From contig NW_027413957.1 of the NCBI RefSeq assembly GCF_048773025.1, positions 4,526,001-4,590,000 of the forward strand: DNA of 64,000 nt, written 5' to 3'. Each line of letters starts with the position of its first letter. Positions within the stretch are counted from its first letter, which is position 1. Shown here piece after piece: positions 1-11,040 of the stretch. The notes under the pieces were generated by a model. That model did no database searches. It worked only from the letters and a program-made list of their open reading frames with translations, and was not told the DNA's origin. Origin of the DNA: Camelus bactrianus. Taxonomy: Eukaryota > Chordata > Mammalia > Artiodactyla > Camelidae. The position numbers were made by a program, and so were the translations under genes.

Positions 1-69
1 GATATGGCAGAAAATGCCCATTGAGGGAAGTTAGAAAGGATATTTATTATGGGTGAATGAGGGAAAATT

Positions 70-400
70 CATCCAATCCTCAACAAATCTTGAGTTTCTC
101 TCCAAGCTGTGGTGTGTTGGGGTATCCAACAGGACCCCTGGGAGCCCATGTGGCCACTTCTCAGTGATGCTTTCCCTGACCTTCCTGTTTAATGTGGCCC
201 CCCAGCACTCCTTACCACCCATCCCCGCTTGTGTCATGTCCTGCACTGCGCTCTGCACTGTCTCACAGTCTGTTAACGCCAGCTTCACCAGGGAAGGGTC
301 TGTACCTCTGTCATTCACTGCTCTATACTCAGTGCCCAGAACCGCACCTGGCACACAGTAGGCACTTAAAATATCTCATGAGAGACTAAATGATTTAGTT
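70..400 (+). mobile_element. L2-like LINE 3' end (old)
   Basis: The stretch reads like the 3' end of an ancient L2 LINE: an acute-phase-like 'cttccctgacc' block, then a 'tgcctggcacacagtaggcact' type ending close to 345-365. Only the general L2 pattern is recognised. No coding capacity is left. Family call is tentative. Confidence 0.45.
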
Positions 401-836
401 AATGAATACATAAATGATTTATTCAATATCAATGCAATTACATGTCCAAGATCAACGGGCAGAAAAGTTAGAATAAAGGGGGTGGGAAGAGAAATGAAAG
501 TGAAGCAGGGAGTGAGGCAGAACCCCCCACAGCACCCCTTCCCTTGTGTGGTCCCTGTGGGCCCGCTAATATGGTCTACAGATCAGTGGAGATAAAAATA
601 AAAAAAGAACACTTAATAACAGTTGCACGAGACCCCACCATGAAGCCTGGTCCTGGTCCAAGGTCGCTCTTTGATTTGATCTCAGAGGATGCATGGGTGG
701 ACTTGGCGGCTCAGGCCACCCCTGCATGTCTCAGAGGCACGTGTCAAGTTCTGCAGCGTGGGAAGCTCACACACAGATGTCCACCCAGGGCACAGGTGTT
801 GGGAATTTCTCGTTTGGTGTCTTTTCCACCCTTAGT
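401..836. other. No gene recognised
   Basis: Ordinary intergenic sequence. Short open frames exist but none resembles a known protein, and no splice or promoter context was seen. Confidence 0.6.
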
Positions 837-1197
837 GTTATGGACTCAATGTTTGTGTCCCTGTCACATTCACATGTTGAAGCCCTACCCCCTGAATGTG
901 GTGGTGTTTAGAGATGGTACCTGGGGGAGGTGATGCGGGTTAGATGAGGTCATGAGGCTGGAGCTCCCATGGTGGGATTAGAGTCAGACACCAGCGAGCC
1001 TGCCCCACCCCTCTCCGTGCACTCAGAGGGAAGGCCGTGTGTGCATACAACGCGAGGTGCCCATCTGCAAGCCAGAGTCCTCGCTAGAATCCAGCCATGC
1101 TGGCACCCTGAGCCCAGACTTCTAGCATCCAGAATGATGAGAAAATACCCAGTCTGTGGTATTGTGTTATGGCAGCTTGAGCTGACTGAGACAGTAT
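837..1197 (+). mobile_element. ERVL-MaLR solo LTR fossil (MST/MLT1-like)
   Basis: The start (tgttatggactcaatgtttg) and the end (about 1155-1197, 'cagtctgtggtattgtgttatggcagc') match the two ends of mammalian MaLR LTRs. The length of about 360 bp is right for one solo LTR. No internal region is attached. It is an old, inactive copy. Confidence 0.6.
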
Positions 1198-1599
1198 TCA
1201 GCACCCAGGGACAACTTACACCCTACACAGTGTAAATCTGGGCCCAATGTCTGCTTTTTAAAAAACTTGAAATTCTTGCTTTGCTGAATCTCATGGGGTA
1301 ATCTCTGCTTTTCTGCACTTGTACTAGGAGTTTTCTATTTTGGTCCACGTCAGTGCCTCCTGTGGCCCACCACGCCAGTCGCAGCTGAGCGAGCTCATGT
1401 GTTACATCACTTCCGCAAGAGCAGCAGAAGAAAGGCAGCACGGATTCAAAATATCAGCAAGAGTAGGCCTAAGAAGCAGGAGCCAAAATTAGTGGGACAA
1501 AGAGTAAGCTATGAACACGGGGCTCAAATGGAAAAGTAGCAGCATGAATGCACAGGTGAAAGGAGGGCTCGTCAGAATCCTTCACAATGAGACAAACTT
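1198..1599. other. No gene recognised
   Basis: Intergenic sequence between the MaLR LTR fossil and an L1 tail. Nothing assignable was seen on either strand. Confidence 0.6.
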
Positions 1600-1852
1600 A
1601 TGGTCACAGTGGGGCAGGGAAGGTGGGAGGAGGGATAAATTGGGAGTTTGGGATTAGCAGACAGAAACCACTATATACAGACTAGATAAACAGCAAGGTC
1701 CCACTGTATAGTTCAGGGAACTATATTCAATATCTTGTAATAACCTACACTGAAAAAGAATATGAAAAAATATATATAACTGAATCACTATGCTGTACAC
1801 CAGAAATGAAGACAACATTGTACGTTGACTTTACTTCAATTAAAAAAAAAGA
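1600..1852 (+). mobile_element. L1 3' end, 5'-truncated
   Basis: The segment has the standard cetartiodactyl L1 3' untranslated sequence: 'ggataaattgggagtttggga', 'gttcagggaactatattcaat' and 'cttgtaataacc', ending in an A-tract at about 1842-1850. This fixes the + orientation. It is a severely 5'-truncated copy. Confidence 0.8.
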
Positions 1853-2757
1853 ATCCTTCACAATTGTTTGTAGGGAAATATGATGCTAAAAGAAATTGGT
1901 GCATGGGAATAAAAACATCAGAAAAGGAAGGGATGGCTCGAGGATTTGGGAGTTTGTCATGAAGAAATCGTAAGACTGATGAGGAACGTTCTGACACCAG
2001 TTTCCTGTTCATTGCATGTCTCCTTTCAGAATGTGCAGGCCTGCCAGAGGGGACCACTGGCATGGAACCTGGATTTCCAGCCAGAAGGCAGCTGGCCAAC
2101 AGAGAAGGGAGAGCTCAGCATTATGCACACAGGACTACCTGACAGCTCCCTGTTTTGGCGCTTCAATGCTAAGAAGGCAGAAGAAAGGAGTTGGGGACTA
2201 GCTCCCACCCACTGGTCCATCTAGCGACACAGGCTCAGACTTTGCCCCACATGGAAGAGCCTTTCAGCCAAGAGCCTGTGATAAAAAAATTAAGAAACAA
2301 GTTAATGGCCATAAAGAGAGTTTATGTGGTCCTATTCAAACAGAGGGAAGGGATTAGGACCAAGAACAAAGAATTCCAATCTGGAGGATGAAGAAATGAC
2401 GGGCACTGGAATGGCGGACCCACAGTCTAGAAATCACCTACTGCTCGGAGTAAGAAAGCAGTGAGTGCCGGGCAGCACCACCTCAGTGAGGGGCTGTGAC
2501 TGCTACCCACAGGCTGCTTACTGAATTTACACGTGGAAAATACCAAAGCATAGAAATGTTTAATATGCAGATACATTTTATAATAATAATGGGTAATAAT
2601 CATAAGGATAAAATAACATATACAAAACTGAGGATGTTTCCAGAAACTCACAAATGCAGGGTTGTGGAGATGTTGTACTAGTAATATCTCAATTATGTGG
2701 TGTGTTTATGGAATCCATGAATAAATATTCATGAGGTTATTCTACGTAAGTGAGGAA
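1853..2757. other. No gene recognised
   Basis: About 900 bp of unremarkable sequence. The small open frames here have no recognisable protein content. Confidence 0.6.
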
Positions 2758-2759
2758 TC

Positions 2760-2761
2760 GA

Positions 2762-2808
<47 letters not shown>

Positions 2809-2862
2809 GAAGGAAGGAAGGAAGGAAGGAAGGAAGGAAGGAAGGAAGGAAGGAAGGAAGGG

Positions 2863-2928
<66 letters not shown>

Positions 2929-2929
2929 G
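2760..2929 (+). repeat. Compound (GAAA)n-(GGAA)n-(GAAA)n microsatellite
   Basis: About 170 bp of uninterrupted purine on the + strand: GAAA repeats (about 2760-2807), GGAA repeats (about 2808-2862), then GAAA repeats again (about 2864-2929). The layout is nearly mirror-symmetric around the GGAA block, the kind of tract that can form triplex (H-) DNA. Open frames across it (KERKKERK) are artefacts. Confidence 0.97.
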
Positions 2930-3205
2930 GCTTGAAGTGTCTTAAATTTTAAAATGTTAAAACTTAAAAAAAAAATCTTTCCACAGTATATTCTATTATC
3001 TTCTACCGTGATATACTACCCTGAACCAAAGACTATTTTCCTGATGAGTCAGGCCTTAGCATCATGTCCAGTGTGTTCAGTGCCCAGAGAGAGCACTGAG
3101 CTGTGTACGCCTGCCTGCCCTTACACCCGGTGACTCCATATCACTGCACTCTTCTAGTGTGCTATTCTGGGCTGTGTCTCTTGGTTTAATAGAAGACATG
3201 CCCAT

Positions 3206-3400
3206 CTAAGATTAGAAAGAGTTGGGTTTCAGTCCTGACTCTATCAATCACCTACTTCACCAACTATAATACAACTTGGAGCAGATCATTTAACTTCTTA
3301 GAACTTCAGTGTACTCATCTGTAAAAGGGGGAAGGCAAACATCTGTCCAATCTACCTCCTAAGATCATATGAGGAACAACCAAAAAAGTCATGAAAATAT
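3206..3400 (+). mobile_element. MIR SINE
   Basis: The segment contains the diagnostic MIR core order: a 'gggtttcagtcctgactct' block, then 'cttctta..acttcagtgtactcatctgtaaaa', then the 'tacctcct' tail. It is an ancient tRNA-derived SINE, diverged as expected. Confidence 0.72.
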
Positions 3401-3449
3401 GTTTACAAAACACCATTTTGTCACTAGTACTATTGTTCCCTCATGGTCA

Positions 3450-3650
3450 TCTCTATTGCAGGGATGTTCAAAGTGGCAGCTGGGGACCATCTGCATCTGG
3501 GTGGGATCGTGTGGAAATTCAGATTCCAGGCCTAGCATAGGCTTGCTGAACTGGATTATGGTGGTGGCACCAGAAATCTGTGTTTTTAGTAAAGACCCAA
3601 GTCATGCTGATGAGCTTAAGGATCTGGAAGTGCTGATCTACTGTCTGTTG
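3450..3650 (+). mobile_element. hAT-Charlie nonautonomous element (MER5/MER20-like)
   Basis: The layout resembles mammalian hAT short elements: 'atgttcaaagtggcagctggggaccatc' near the start, and 'aatctgtgtttttagtaa..gctgatg' near the end. The terminal inverted repeats are degraded. The exact subfamily cannot be set by eye. Confidence 0.5.
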
Positions 3651-4657
3651 AGTCTGTGAAGTGCCATCTCTACTCTGCACCTCTAGCTCTGCTGTCCCTG
3701 CTGCCTTCTCTCCCATCTTTCTTTTATTCTTTCTTCTCATCTTCCCTGACTCCTTGGCTTTACTCCTGTGAAGTTTCTATAGTCATCACCAGTGAATGAG
3801 AAAGCTCTTGGTGCCTACGAGCATACTCTCAATGCTGAAGGAACAGGAGGCAGAGAAGCAGGGAACGTTGACAGTCACCTGTGAGGGGAAGGATTTCCTT
3901 GGTGATTTGGTAATTCTGTCTTGTCATCTAAGTCTCGGGCTGCGGAACCTGGAGTGGAAGTGCCGCCTCAAGCTCACATCAGCTTTCCTAACTCTCTCCT
4001 TGACCAAACCATCATTTTCGATTGCAAAAATAATCATAACCAAATGGCTTTTGACTTGCTGTATTTAAGAATTTTAAGGTCACTTTTAGAATGGTAAAAG
4101 TGGGGGCTAACATGTCAGATCTTTCTTTTGCTAAATTGTGCTGTTTCTATATACGCACTCTCTCACCAGGTTTGGGGTAGAAAAAAACCCAGAGGTAAGT
4201 GATCTATCTGATCAAACACTGAGTTATCTATGCTCCAGAGCTATTAGAAATCTTATATTTTCACTGGTTTTATGCACTCCCCTGTAAATTGCAAAAACTG
4301 TACTTCATTAAGGTCCAGGTGTGTATTAAACAGGGTACAACAGACTATTTAAATATGGAAGAATATGATCCCATATACTGTATATAGTATATTAGAAGGT
4401 AAGAAATCTCATTTGGTTGACCATGAAGAAGACTTATTGATAATACTGCTGAAGTAGATTGATGTCTAGATACTGGCAAAATCTTGGTAAATTAGCAACA
4501 ACAGGACATTTCTATGCAAAATGAAGTTTTAGTCACATCTATAGAAGTTCAAATGATCTGCTTATCATTCAAGCCCTGGCTGGAGCACTGGAAGCTTTTA
4601 CTAAACCATACAAACAAGACTGATCTGTGCTTCCTCTAAGCCACCACTGTAGTTAAG
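3651..4657. other. No gene recognised
   Basis: About 1 kb with no recognisable coding or RNA gene. The open frame at 3796-4068 is isolated, has no promoter or splice context and resembles nothing known. Confidence 0.55.
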
Positions 4658-4775
4658 CCAGTGGTCCTCAACCTTGGTCCCCAGAGAAGCCTCTAAAACC
4701 TCTATGTCTATGATACACACCAGGCCAACTAAATCAGAAGCTTTAGGGGTGGAAGGCAGGCATCAGCATTCTAAA
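4658..4775 (+). mobile_element. MER5A-like hAT fragment
   Basis: The segment starts with 'cagtggtcctcaacc', the usual terminal sequence of MER5A elements, and carries a degraded internal 'aaatcagaagctttaggggtgg' block. It breaks off into L1 sequence at about 4776. Confidence 0.5.
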
Positions 4776-5120
4776 AACTTTTATTGAGATATAGTTCACA
4801 TACCATAAAATGCACCAATTTAAACTGTGCAATTGAATGGCTTTTAGTATATTTACAAGATTGTACAACCACCATCACTATTAAATTCTAGAATGCTTTT
4901 GTCACCCCAAAAAAGAAACCACATACCCATTAAAAGTCACTCCCCATTTCCTCTCATCCTCTCATCCTTCACCCATAACCCCTCAGCCTCTGGCAACCAC
5001 TAATCTTCTTCCAGTCTTTATGCATTTGCCTATCTGCATATTTTACATAAACGACACCTTATAGTATATGGCCTTTGTGTCTAGCTTCTTTAGGACATCA
5101 GTATTTTTAAAATCTCTCTG
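4776..5120 (-). mobile_element. Old L1M 3' region, antisense
   Basis: 'ttttattgagatatagttcac', 'caccatcactatt' and 'cctctggcaaccactaatctt' are hallmark stretches of the reverse complement of old L1M 3' ends. No reading frame survives. Confidence 0.68.
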
Positions 5121-5194
5121 GGTGGCTCTAATGAAGCCACAGATGATTATATGGACTTTGGATATGGTATCCCCTATTTCCATTTGAGTTTACT

Positions 5195-5315
5195 TGCCTC
5201 CTTCCTTACAGGTCTATGAGTCCTTGAAGGCAAGGACATTTGTCACATCTTTCTTGTACTCTAAACGCCTAGCCCAGTATGTAGCCCATAGTGTTAATTC
5301 AAGAAATATATTTCA
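5195..5315 (+). mobile_element. L2 3' end-like fragment
   Basis: The order 'cttgaaggcaaggacatttgt', then 'gcctagcccagtatgtagcc', then an A-rich end is the usual L2 3' terminal layout. It is a short, diverged fragment. Confidence 0.42.
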
Positions 5316-5389
5316 AAAGGATAAAGAAACACACACCACCCTATTACAAAAACTCCTTTTATAGAGTTACTTATAACACATTCTATTCC

Positions 5390-5640
5390 TTGGGAAAGGA
5401 CAAGTATTAAATTCTTACAGACTCCCGGTGTGGCATTATTCAAGGTTTCTGTGTGCCAGACACTGTTCTGGGAACTTTGTATATAGGTGTAGGAATGGAA
5501 CAGAGAAATTTCACACCTTCATGGGGCACAAAGTGTAGTGGGGGAGTCAGATCATAAACAAGTAAAAAACTTAACAAGGTAATTTCAGATTGTACTAAGT
5601 GTTAAAAGACAATAGAGCTGAGTGATGAGAGGGACATGGG
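5390..5640 (-). mobile_element. L2 LINE fragment, antisense
   Basis: 'tgtgccagacactgttctggg', followed by a 'ccttcatgggg' and an 'agatcataaacaagtaaa' block, matches the reverse complement of an internal L2 segment. Confidence 0.5.
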
Positions 5641-6185
5641 TAGCACAGAGGGAAAGGAGGGCTGCTTCAGACACATGGGCCAGAAGGAATCAGGCCTCGG
5701 GACTGATTTCATAATGCAGAAACCAGCTCCAAATCAAACTGTCAGACAGAACGTACAAAGTACAGAGAAAATTGTTAATCAGCAATTAAAAAATAATGAA
5801 GATAATTTTAAAAATAACACTGCTGTTCAACAGAAACAGCATAACGTGGGGAAGAACATGGGCTTGGGAATCCAAGCCAGTTCTGTTCTGAAGTGTGTCA
5901 TCGCCACGGAGAGTAGAGAGCCAACACGGCGCCCTCCGGCTCCTTAAGCCCAATGGCTGTGACAAGATCCATGTAAAGGAAACTGCATTCCCACAGAATC
6001 CAGGGAAGAGGCCATCCAAGTGCCAGGGGCTGTGTGTGACTCCTGCACCAGCATCCTAGACTCCCACTTGTTGCCCAGTGACACTACGGATGAATTAGCC
6101 CTCTTTCCACTTTATCAGAAACTTTACAACATTGACTATCTCCTCTTTTCCTTTATTTTCAACTTTCCCTGGTGTGCTAGCCCTT
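5641..6185. other. No gene recognised
   Basis: Non-repetitive intergenic sequence. The open frame at 5636-5947 (103 aa) is low in complexity and unlike any family I know. It has no exon context. Confidence 0.5.
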
Positions 6186-6481
6186 TCATTCATTTTCTTA
6201 AATTTAAGTATAACTGATCTACAATATTGTATCATTTTCAGGTGTGCAACATAGGGATTCAGTATGTTTACAGATTACACTCCATTAAAAGTTATTACAA
6301 GATAATGGCTGTAATTCCCTGTGTTGTACAATATATCCTTGCAGCTTCTCTATTTTATACATAGTAGTTTGTATCTCTTAATTCCAAACCCCTAATTTGC
6401 CACTCAACCCTTCCCTCTCCCCATCAGCAATCACTACTTTGTTGTCTATATCTGTGAGTCTGTTTCTTTTTTGTTATATTC
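6186..6481 (-). mobile_element. L1 3' end, antisense, host of a nested L1
   Basis: The sequence matches the reverse complement of an L1 3' UTR ('ctacaatattgtatcattttca', 'gttgtacaatatatccttg', 'tttgttgtctatatctgtga'). It continues beyond the younger insertion at 6496-6753, which splits it. Confidence 0.75.
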
Positions 6482-6767
6482 ACTAGTTTTTTTTTCCTTT
6501 GGTGGCAGTTTTCCTTTGGTGGAATTTTTTTCTTTTTAATTTAATTAATTTTTAATTGAAGTACAAGTCAGTTACAATGAATGCATCAATTTCTGGTGTG
6601 CAGCACAATGTCCCTGTCATGCATATACATACATACATTCGTTTTCATATTTTTTTCCATTAAAGGTTATTACAAGATATTGAACATAGTTCCTTGTGCT
6701 GTACAAAAGAAACTTCTTAAAAAATCTACTTTTATATATAGTGTCTAACATTTACTAGTTTTTTTTT
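6482..6767 (-). mobile_element. Nested 5'-truncated L1 with 14-bp target-site duplication
   Basis: A short antisense L1 3' end at about 6496-6753 ('tattgaacatagttccttgtg', 'gtgtctaacatttact') is flanked by identical direct repeats of actag plus nine T, at 6482-6495 and 6754-6767. The repeats fit an endonuclease-primed L1 insertion into an older L1. Confidence 0.82.
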
Positions 6768-8580
6768 AATTCCACATATAAGTGATGTCACAGAGTATTT
6801 GTGTTTCTCTGTCTCACTTACTTCACTTAGTTTGATATTCTCTAGGTCCATCCATGTTGTTGGAAATGATATATACATATATATTGTGGAATGATTACTA
6901 AGATCAAGGTAGTTAACACATCCAACAGCTCATATAGTTCTCTTTGTGTGTCTGTGATGAGAATACTTCAGACTACTCTCAGCAACTTTCAAGCATACAG
7001 TACCATATTATTAGCTAGACATTACTGTACATTAGATCCTCAGAACTCACCCTTCTTATAATGGAAAATTTGTACCCTTTGACCTACATCAACCCATCTC
7101 CCCATCCTCCCAGCCCCTGGCAATCACCATTATATTCTGTTTCTATGAAATTGACTCTCTTTTTAGGATTACACATAAAAGTGATACCATACTGTATTTG
7201 TCTTTCTTTTTCTGGCTTATTTCACTTAGCATAACACCCTCCAGTTCTTCCATATTGTTGCCCAAATGGCATAAGCAGGACTTCCTACTTTGTTATGGCA
7301 CTTCCTCTCCCCCTGTCTTTCTCTCTCTCTCTCTCTCTATGTATACATATACACACACACACACATTCTTTTTATCCCTTCATCTGTTGACAGATACTTA
7401 GGCTGTTTCCATGTTTTGGTGACTATAAACAATGCTGCAATGGACATGGGAGTATAGATATTTCTTCTAGATATCTTTTAGATAGAGATTTCCCTTCCTT
7501 CAGATAAATACCCAGAAGTGGGATTGCTGAATCATATAGTAGTTCTATTTTTAAGTTTTTTAAGGAAACTCCATACTGTTTTCCACAGTGGCTGCACCAA
7601 TTTACATCCCTATCAGCAGTCCATGAGGGTTCCCTTCCCTCCACACCCTCACCAGCACTTATAGTCTCTTTTTGGTGATAGCTATTTTAACAGATGTGAG
7701 ATGATAACTCATTGTGGTTTTGATTTGCATTTCCCTGATGATTAGTGATGATGAGCACTTTTTCAAGTACCTGTTGGCCATCTGCATGTTTTCTTTGGAA
7801 AACTTTCTAGGCAGGTCCTCTAGCCATTTTTCAATCAGATTATTATTTTTTTCTATTGAATTGTATGAGTTCCTTATATATTTTAGGTATTAACCCTTAT
7901 AAGATATATGATCTGCAAATATTTTCTCCCTTCCATAGGTTGCCTTTCACTCTGTTGATCATTTCTTTTGCTGTGCACGTTTTTAGTTTGATGAAGTTCC
8001 ACTGAATAATGCTTGCTTTTGTTGTTATATCCAAAAAATTATTGCCAAGACCAATATTGAGGAGCTTTCCCCTATGTTTTCTTCTAGGAGTTTATTATAG
8101 TTTCAGGTCTTGCATTTAATTATTTAATCCATTTTGTGTTAATTTTTTTGAGTGGCGTAAGACACAGGTCCAATTTTATCCTTTTGCATGTGGAGTTTCA
8201 GTTTTCCCAACACCATTTTTTGAAGAGATTATCTTTTCCCCATTGATTGTTCTTGACTCCCCCGTCAAATATTAGTTGACTGTATATGTGTGGGTGTATT
8301 TCTGGGCATTTGATTCTGTTCCATCGGTCTATGTGTCTGTTTTTTCACAAAGTTCTTTGTACTCAAAGTGTTCAAGAAAACAAAGTCTCATATAAATGTC
8401 AAATGATTTGGGGTACTGGACAATGTCCCATGTTTTCAAGACTACATGCGCCCCATTTCATTCATGTATTCTATTTTCTATTATATTCACATCCAATCAT
8501 TGATCTTCTATTCATTTATTGTTGGACTAATTTTTGAGGTTTGTATTAATAGTTGCTTAATTGGCTCTATAAAGAGGTTA
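6768..8580 (-). mobile_element. Old L1 ORF2/3' region, antisense
   Basis: The reverse complement reads as L1 ORF2 C-terminal and 3' sequence. Typical blocks are 'ccatactgttttccacagtgg', 'ctgttggccatctgcatg' and 'ttgattgttcttgactcc'. The frame is destroyed. A (TC)n(AC)n tract lies within it at 7315-7370. Confidence 0.8.
7315..7370 (+). repeat. (TC)n-(AC)n microsatellite
   Basis: A simple run of ctctct, then a short tatacata linker, then acacac, inside the antisense L1. Confidence 0.9.
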
Positions 8581-9110
8581 TTTTTCTACCTTGGGCACAA
8601 ATTGGGAAGGTGAAAAATGTACTGAAAGAAGGGAAACATTAGAGAGAGAGACAGAGACAGAGACAGATTGACTGGTGTCCAGAGGACAGATCAGACCATG
8701 TTTTGGGGTAATAATTAGGGTACTGGAGTTCATGGCAGGAGAATGGTATGAAAAACCTGGAACTTTGCTATATCTTAGATAAGGGCAGGGATACTAAAGG
8801 TAAAACAGTCACCCCACATCCCAAGGAATCAATAATTCTTTCATTCCTTCAAGGACGTTTTGAAAAAAGTCCCCAGGTACACAGTATCCAAAATGGAACT
8901 ACAATAATAAAAGGAACAAAAGTATTATGACAAGATTATGCTAAGTATTAAATTGTGTTCATTTTACTCAAATAAAAGGCCATTAATAACTATAATTTGC
9001 TTGTTAGCCTTTAATTAAGCTCAATATCCCTTCCTAAAATTTAAAGTCTCCTTTGTTTTTTATACAAATATTTCCTATATTGGCAGGAATATAACCCCAC
9101 CTCATGGTCG
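8581..9110. other. Region upstream of the switch repeats, I-exon not identified
   Basis: In immunoglobulin loci the sterile-transcript promoter and I exon lie just upstream of the switch region, so a gamma I exon would be expected about here. I could not recognise it. A short (GAGACA)n tract occurs at 8641-8666. Confidence 0.4.
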
Positions 9111-9114
9111 GGAA

Positions 9115-9905
9115 CCCACAGAGGGGGCAGGAGGACAGGGACAGACAGAGTGCAGGGGGACAATGAAGGGGAGACCCCACTTCAGGGACCCCACAGATGC
9201 TCCAGGAGGACAGGGAGAGACAGAGTGCAGTGGGGCAATGAAAGTGAGACCCCACCTCAGGGATGGGACCCCACAGAGTGTCCAGGAGGGTCAGGGACAG
9301 ATCTAGTGCAGGGGGGCAATGAAGGGGAGTCCCCAATTCAGGGACTGAACAGAGGGTCCATGAGTACAGTGACAGACAGAGTGCAGGTGGGCAATGAAGG
9401 GGAGACACCACAGAGTGTCCAGGAGGAACAGGAACAGACAGAGTGCAGAGGGCCAGTGAAATGCAGACCGTCAACCCCGGGGATGGGTCCCCACAGAGGG
9501 TCCAGGAGGGACAGGGACAGACAGTGTGCAGGTGGGCAATGAAGGGGAGACCCCACCTCTGGGACGGGACCCCACAGAGGTTCCAGGAGGACAGGGACAG
9601 ACAGAGTGCAAGGGGGCAATGAAGGGGAGACCCCACCTCAGTGACGGGACACCACAGAAGTTCCAGGAAGACTGGGACAGACAGAGTGCAGGGGGCAATG
9701 ATGTCGAGAACCACCTCAGGGTCGGGACCCCACAGATGGTCCTGGAGGACAGGGACAGACAGAGTGCAGGGTGGCAATGAAGGGGAGACCCCTCCTCAGG
9801 GACACCACAGAGAGTCTAGGAGGGACAGGGACAGACATAGTGCAGGGGGGAAATGTAGGGGAGACCCCACCTCAGGGACAGGACCCCACAGAGGGTCCAG
9901 GAGCA
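9115..9905 (+). repeat. Gamma switch region, regular tandem repeats
   Basis: About ten tandem copies of a unit of roughly 65-82 bp, each containing 'acagacagagtgcagggggg', 'caatgaaggggagacccc' and 'ccacagagggtccaggagg'. Copies start near 9138, 9211, 9293, 9365, 9430, 9512, 9591, 9668, 9752 and 9825. The G-rich top strand, the unit length near that of mammalian S-gamma repeats and the position about 2-3 kb 5' of CH1 identify this as S-gamma, the target of AID-driven class switching. The long open frame on the other strand (9034-9777) is an artefact of the repeat. Confidence 0.8.
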
Positions 9906-11040
9906 CCTGAGCCAGCACGGGGGAAGGCAAGCTGCCCAGGGGTCGTGCTGCCCACCCAGCACAAGGATGAGGGAGCCCTGGCAGGGGCTCGCCCTCTCCA
10001 ACAGAGCTGGTTCATCAGAGGCCAACTGAGCTCAGCTGGGCTGCCACGCCTTCAGGGAGCGTGTCCCGATCAGTGGGCAGAAGCCTGCCCCAGGCTGCAC
10101 TAGGCTAGTTGTGCCAGAGACACAGGGCTGGCCTGGGTTCCTGAGAGCTCAGAGCTGGCAGTACAGGGGCTGCACACCAGCTCCACTGGCTACAGGAGGG
10201 GCGATGGGAGCCAGGGCGCAGAAGGTCAGGACTAGGAGCTGAGGGCTGGGAGCAGGTGGGCGCAGAGACGCAGACCAGCACCTGGAGGGAACTAAGGAAC
10301 AGGGGAGACTTCTGGGGGCTCAGGGAGCAAAGAAGAGGCTTAAGGTACCCAAGGGCCAGGAGCTCTGCTAGGAGGGGACCAGGGTGGGACAGAGACTCTG
10401 CCAGGGGACAGCTGCCCAGAAAGGGAGGGGCACCTAGCAGCTCCAGGGAGAAGGGCCCAGGAGCAGAGCGGAACGAGGGGGGTGACCTGCGGCAGGTCAG
10501 AAGGCAGGGGCTGCTAAGGGCCAGCACCCCAGGGACAAAGATCAGGGAGGCCACAGGTGAGCAGGCGAATGAAGACCAGGAAGGCAGGGGGCTTCTCAGG
10601 AACATGGAGAAAGCAAGTAGAGCATGTGCGGGTGAGCAGGGGCTGGGAGGGCAGGGCGGCCGCTCCAGCATCTCCAGGAAGCAGGTAGGGCTTGTGCAGG
10701 TGGGTGGCGGCTGCGGGGCACAGGGCTAACACAGGATTTCAGGAAGCAGGCAGAGTTTATGCAGGTGGACAAGGGGCTGGGAGGGCAAGCAGCTGACCCA
10801 GGAAATCCAAAGAGCAAAGCCAGTCCTGGGAAAGAAATTCCCGGACTGGATCTGAACTAGGCTGAGGGCTCTGGGGCTGGCCAGAGGGGCTGTAGCTCCA
10901 GGGACAAGGGTCAGAGAGGGTGTAGGTGAGCAGGGGGCTGCACCAGGAGGGCAGGGGGCTGCCGCAGGGGCTCAGAGAAAGCACGTAGACCTTGTGGAGG
11001 TGAGCAGGGGGCTGCCGCAGGAGCCCAGGGACATGTCAGA
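9906..11040 (+). repeat. Gamma switch region, irregular G-rich part
   Basis: Less regular G-rich repeats on the + strand. 'gtgagcagggggctg' and 'gggagggcagg' recur near 10557, 10630, 10762, 10923 and 10999, at roughly 65-80 bp intervals, with scattered AGCT motifs. It is best read as the degenerate downstream half of S-gamma. Its 3' boundary is not sharp. Confidence 0.6.

Noticed and set aside
2731-2952. Lys/Arg/Glu repeat open frames
   Set aside because: They are direct translations of the GAAA/GGAA microsatellite.
9034-9777. 247-aa open frame on the - strand rich in CTLSVPV repeats
   Set aside because: It is the translation of the S-gamma tandem repeat. The periodic peptide follows the DNA period and has no domain.
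10105-10671. 188-aa serine/proline/leucine frame on the - strand
   Set aside because: Antisense of the irregular switch repeats; composition artefact.
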